DNA of 18,090 nucleotides from Actinomycetes bacterium (GTDB lineage Bacteria > Actinomycetota > Acidimicrobiia > Acidimicrobiales > JAJYPT01), in NCBI GenBank assembly GCA_021795135.1, contig JAJYPT010000018.1, forward strand, positions 1 to 18,090, given 5' to 3'. The notes below the pieces were generated by a model. It saw only the letters and a list, made by a program, of their open reading frames with translations. It was not told where the DNA came from and did no database searches. The position numbers and the translations under genes were made by a program. Position 1 is the stretch's first letter, and every line of letters starts with the position of its first letter. Shown here one piece after another: positions 15,460-18,090 of the stretch.

Positions 15460-16410
15460 ATGAATGAAAAGCTTGCAAGACCTATAAATCTCCAAGTTGA
15501 TAACTCTGGTCTTTTGAAGCGTAAAATTCGACATTTACGAATTCTAGCTGTAACTACAGCGGTTGCCACTTATGCATTGATTGTCTTAGGTAGCACAGTA
15601 AGGGTTACAAATTCTGGGATGGGTTGTCCTAGCTGGCCCCTATGTGCTGGACATGTTGGACCTATATACGAATTCCATCCCCTTTTAGAACAATCTCATC
15701 GCTATCTTGCTTCAGTTGTGACCATTTTAATTATTTCTGTGGCTATTTTAGTATGGCGCTTGGGTTCATCTGTCTATCATATGCGTGGGGCGATAAAACT
15801 TGGACTTGCTATGATTGTGGTCCAAATTATTTTAGGAGCCATTACTGTATTGGCCCACAATGCTCCTCCTACAGTTGCTATACATTTATTTGTAGCCTTG
15901 TTTTTTTTGGCCATAGTGACAGTAATTGCTTTTTTATCATTTATTGCACCAGACCAAGAGTGGTCGTTGCGACGTTATCCTACTAAATTGATGTGGTCTA
16001 GTGTTGTGGGTTTGTTTTTAGTATTTATATCAGGCTCTTTAGTAGTAAATGGGGGAGCTTCTAGAGCTTGTCCATCATGGCCTTTGTGTTCTTCTAAAGC
16101 CCCCATGCCTTTGGTTGTATTACAACTACTACATCGATCATTAGTCTTGATAGCAACTATTTTAGTAGTGACAGCTTTTATATCTTTGTTAGTGCGAACC
16201 CAATCTAGCAATGGAATGAAAGTTGTTTTGGTGTTAGGTTTGGTAATGCTTATGGCTCAAATCATTCTAGGAGCAATAGATGCAATGAGTTCAGCTCCAG
16301 CTGTTTTGGCAGATTTGCATCTTGTATTTGCAGCTGGGATTTGGGTGATAGAAATTGTATCTTTGTCTTTTAGCGCTCGCAAAAATATTCCAGCTATTGG
16401 TCAGCTATAA
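15460..16410 (+). CDS. ctaA: Heme A synthase (COX15/CtaA family)
   Basis: CtaA oxidises the C8 methyl of heme O to make heme A for aa3-type cytochrome oxidase, in the cytoplasmic membrane. The 316-residue product has about eight membrane helices in two similar four-helix halves. Each half carries a cysteine pair in an extracytoplasmic loop of the form CPSWPLC (C56/C62 and C204/C210). Heme-ligand histidines are in place: H80 in EQSHR with the catalytic-site glutamate E77, H142 (AIHLFVA), H225 (LLHRS) and H287 (DLHLVFA). The ATG at 15460 has no Shine-Dalgarno sequence, so translation may be leaderless or near-leaderless from the promoter candidate at 15407-15434. No other oxidase genes are in the window. 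The gene converges on the next, with a 29-base gap lacking a clear terminator. Confidence 0.93.
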   Translation: MNEKLARPINLQVDNSGLLKRKIRHLRILAVTTAVATYALIVLGSTVRVTNSGMGCPSWPLCAGHVGPIYEFHPLLEQSHRYLASVVTILIISVAILVWRLGSSVYHMRGAIKLGLAMIVVQIILGAITVLAHNAPPTVAIHLFVALFFLAIVTVIAFLSFIAPDQEWSLRRYPTKLMWSSVVGLFLVFISGSLVVNGGASRACPSWPLCSSKAPMPLVVLQLLHRSLVLIATILVVTAFISLLVRTQSSNGMKVVLVLGLVMLMAQIILGAIDAMSSAPAVLADLHLVFAAGIWVIEIVSLSFSARKNIPAIGQL

Positions 16411-16439
16411 ATATAATTACTAGAAGTATTGTTTGGTTT

Positions 16440-17261
16440 TTATGAATTTGGTGTTAGTTCTCTTATTATAGATTCATTAAAAACAGGCCAATTTTGAGCT
16501 GCCCAGGGTCCAAAATCACGATTGGTCAAGGCTATGCAAGACATTTTGATTTTGGGATCGATCCATAGAAAACATCCACTTCTGCCAAAATGGCCAAAAG
16601 TAAGTTCTGAATTACTAGGTGCTGTCCAATGAGGTGTCTTATGTCCTTTTATCTCAAAGCCAAGTCCCCAATCATTTGGTTCTTGTTTTCCAAATCCTGG
16701 TAGTATTCCACCAAGATCGGGGAAAATGGGTTTAGTTGCTAGGCTCAAAGTAGTAGGTGGGATAAGGCTAGGAGAAAAAAGTTCTTGGGCAAAAAGGATT
16801 AAATCTTCTAAATTAGATTCAGCACCAGCTGCAGGAGATCCCGTCAAGGATGAATTATCCATGCCAAGAGCATCAAAAAACTTTTCTTTCATATATATCC
16901 CAAAAGGAAGTTTGACTTTTTGGGATATATAGTTCCCAATATATTCAAATCCTATATTTGAATATATTCGTCGAGTCTCTAGTGGCATTAAACAATTATT
17001 TTTATCAAATGCTAATCCAGAACTATGACTTAGCAAATGAGCCAAAGTAGAACCTTTACAAGGGCCAACTTCGTCTTCTAGTCCAACTACATTATCTTTA
17101 ATTGCTATAAGAGCTGTATATGTAGTGAATAATTTTGTTACAGAAGCAAGTTGAAAATTTTCTTTTTGTAAAGATGTTGTTTTTGGTTTTTGGCCAAATT
17201 TGATTACTCCAATGGATACTTTTTCTACTTCCCATGTTTTTACTAATTCAAAAGATTTCAT
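16440..17261 (-). CDS. Serine beta-lactamase-fold (class C / esterase-like) protein, no signal peptide
   Basis: This 273-residue protein belongs to the beta-lactamase/penicillin-binding-like family (PF00144 type). The catalytic triad-like motifs are visible: S-x-x-K at ASVTK (S40, K43), Y-x-N at YSN (Y100, N102), and a third motif HFGRSG (H224-G226) in place of KTG. LAHLLSHSSGL (73-83) is a further family hallmark. There is no signal peptide or membrane anchor, so it is probably cytoplasmic and more likely an esterase, amidase or peptidase than a true beta-lactamase. It is short for the family (usually 330-400). The ATG at 17261 has only a weak purine stretch (AGGA) upstream. The gene sits alone: it converges with ctaA and is separated from the MFS gene by a terminator. 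Two adjacent palindromes lie in its coding sequence (16892-16968). Confidence 0.8.
   Translation of the reverse strand: MKSFELVKTWEVEKVSIGVIKFGQKPKTTSLQKENFQLASVTKLFTTYTALIAIKDNVVGLEDEVGPCKGSTLAHLLSHSSGLAFDKNNCLMPLETRRIYSNIGFEYIGNYISQKVKLPFGIYMKEKFFDALGMDNSSLTGSPAAGAESNLEDLILFAQELFSPSLIPPTTLSLATKPIFPDLGGILPGFGKQEPNDWGLGFEIKGHKTPHWTAPSNSELTFGHFGRSGCFLWIDPKIKMSCIALTNRDFGPWAAQNWPVFNESIIRELTPNS
16892..16931. repeat. Palindrome within the beta-lactamase-fold gene (16-bp stem)
   Basis: Positions 16892-16907 pair with 16916-16931 (15 Watson-Crick pairs and one G-T), with an 8-base loop. The stem has a CCCAAAAGG/CTTTTTGGG core flanked by alternating TA. It encodes residues around 111-123 of the minus-strand gene (YISQKVKLPFGIY). 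Confidence 0.75.
16938..16968. repeat. Second palindrome within the beta-lactamase-fold gene (13-bp stem)
   Basis: AATATATTCAAAT (16938-16950) pairs perfectly with ATTTGAATATATT (16956-16968) around a 5-base loop. It lies six bases from the previous palindrome and covers codons for the catalytic YSN motif region (about residues 99-109). Confidence 0.7.
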
Positions 17262-17313
17262 ACAAGAAGTTATCCTAGGCGTTTTGGAACAAGTTGGGAA
17301 ATTATCAAAAATG

Positions 17314-17365
17314 ATTTAAAAAAAATAAGCCTCGTCGATTTGGACGAGGCTTATTTTTTTTAAAT
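17314..17365 (-). terminator. Bidirectional intrinsic terminator after the MFS gene
   Basis: Positions 17314-17336 pair perfectly with 17343-17365 (23 bp) around a 6-base loop. The stem core is GCCTCGTC/GACGAGGC, flanked by eight A on one side and eight T on the other, so both transcription directions meet a GC stem followed by a U-tract. It sits six bases beyond the stop of the minus-strand MFS gene and stops readthrough into the beta-lactamase-fold gene. Confidence 0.9.
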
Positions 17366-17370
17366 GTTAG

Positions 17371-18090
17371 TTACATCACAGCAGAAATTTTTGAATTTGA
17401 AGGATTAGATATTGGAACAACATCTTCTCCAGAGAGTTCTTCTAGGGTTTTTCCAGAAGGTTCTGGTAAAACTAGAGTTACTAAGGCGCCAACTATAGCC
17501 ATAGCGAAAGTAACAAGTAGAGTATGAGAAAGTCCTAAAGACTTATTCAATATTGGGAAGATGAAAACTCCTATAAAAGCACCAAATTTAGCTATTCCAG
17601 CAGAAAGACCATGTCCTGTTGTTCTAGCACTTACAGGAAATAGTTCAGCTGAGAGTACAAAAGTTGTAGTATTTGGTCCAAATTCTGCAAACAAAAAGCT
17701 AACACCATAAATTACCAAAAATGGAACAAGATTATGTACCAGTGAAGGAATAAAGCCAATAGCACCAAAACAAGCCCCCATAATTATAAAGCCAATAATT
17801 TGGAGTTTTTTATGTCCTATTCGATCCATATAGGTAAAAGCAAGTATATAGCCAGGCACAGCTGCTACAACAAAAATGAGCAAAGATATAGCCACACTAG
17901 TCAAAGCATTTGCTGATGGAGCAACTCCTTTTAGTATAAGGGGAGTTGATATAGCGTTTCCATAGTAAGCATAGTCAAAAACAAACCAGCTACCAGCGGT
18001 TCCTAATAAGGTGAGTAAATATTTAGGATTAGATAGAAACTGAAATAAGCTCAATTTTTGACTAACTGGAGAATCGTATGAAGATTGAGT
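17371..18090 (-). CDS. MFS transporter, phosphate:H+ symporter-like (C-terminal part, start outside window)
   Basis: The frame is open to the right edge, so this is the C-terminal ~240 residues of a major facilitator permease. About six membrane helices are visible, matching the second half of a 12-helix protein. Counting from the TTG at 18054, motifs typical of the PHS (phosphate symporter) and sugar-porter branch are WFVFDYAYYGNAI (D27), DRIGHKK (D77, R78, G80), and PNTTTFVLSAELFPVSARTTGHGLSAGIAKFGA, where ELFP..R..G is the family hallmark. The cytoplasmic tail has PEPSGKTLEEL. The substrate is most likely inorganic phosphate, but sugar or organic-acid transport by a related branch cannot be excluded. 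The perfect terminator at 17314-17365 directly follows the stop. The upstream context is not visible. Confidence 0.82.
   Translation of the reverse strand, partial: TQSSYDSPVSQKLSLFQFLSNPKYLLTLLGTAGSWFVFDYAYYGNAISTPLILKGVAPSANALTSVAISLLIFVVAAVPGYILAFTYMDRIGHKKLQIIGFIIMGACFGAIGFIPSLVHNLVPFLVIYGVSFLFAEFGPNTTTFVLSAELFPVSARTTGHGLSAGIAKFGAFIGVFIFPILNKSLGLSHTLLVTFAMAIVGALVTLVLPEPSGKTLEELSGEDVVPISNPSNSKISAVM

Noticed and set aside
15642..15986. 114-residue open frame within ctaA in another frame
   Set aside because: It is Cys- and Phe-rich out-of-frame translation of a clear membrane protein gene.
1..18090. CRISPR array, insertion sequence, prophage or defence island
   Set aside because: No spaced direct repeats, transposase, integrase, terminal inverted repeats or phage structural genes are present. 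The content is ordinary chromosomal genes.

Overview
This window reads as chromosomal core DNA of an AT-rich (low-GC) actinobacterium. A WhiB-family iron-sulfur regulator, a PimB-type phosphatidylinositol mannosyltransferase, and the neighbourhood of mannosyltransferase, SRPBCC protein and ROK glucokinase all point to Actinomycetota. The NYN-domain protein, with its conserved ~95-residue N-terminal region, resembles proteins I associate with Acidimicrobiia. A low-GC member of that class is my best guess, by inference only. I see no phage, insertion sequence, CRISPR array, tRNA or rRNA.

Layout. Positions 1-1696 hold the C-terminal half of an SbcC/Rad50-type ATPase, cut by the left edge. It converges on a small four-helix membrane protein of unknown function (minus strand, ending at 1717). 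The plus strand then carries whiB, trpD (anthranilate phosphoribosyltransferase) and a coiled-coil NYN/PIN-like nuclease. After a 160-base gap comes a tightly packed run that may be one long operon (5333-12232): queG, pimB, an SRPBCC protein, an eRF1/Vms1-like (baeRF) zinc-ribbon protein, a ROK glucokinase, a compact luciferase-like oxidoreductase and an AlaC-type aminotransferase. A 289-base gap with a promoter-like sequence, a palindrome and two competing hairpins leads to nrdJ (B12-dependent ribonucleotide reductase), which ends at a strong terminator. Next is ctaA (heme A synthase), which converges on a cytoplasmic beta-lactamase-fold protein on the minus strand. A perfect 23-bp terminator then separates this from a phosphate-symporter-like MFS gene that runs off the right edge.

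How the genes fit together. The contents are mostly housekeeping: DNA repair (sbcC), deoxynucleotide supply (nrdJ), tryptophan and alanine metabolism (trpD, alaC), tRNA modification (queG), envelope phosphatidylinositol mannosides (pimB), hexose phosphorylation (glucokinase) and aerobic respiration (ctaA). Two enzymes, QueG and NrdJ, need cobalamin, and ctaA implies an aa3-type oxidase, so the organism looks aerobic and B12-using.

The most unusual non-coding signals are near-perfect palindromes inside coding sequence. One is a 19-bp stem starting 9 bases after the glucokinase start codon. Two more are adjacent stems in the middle of the beta-lactamase-fold gene. I do not see a clear new multi-gene system. 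The least-understood proteins are the baeRF-like protein and the NYN nuclease with its N-terminal domain.
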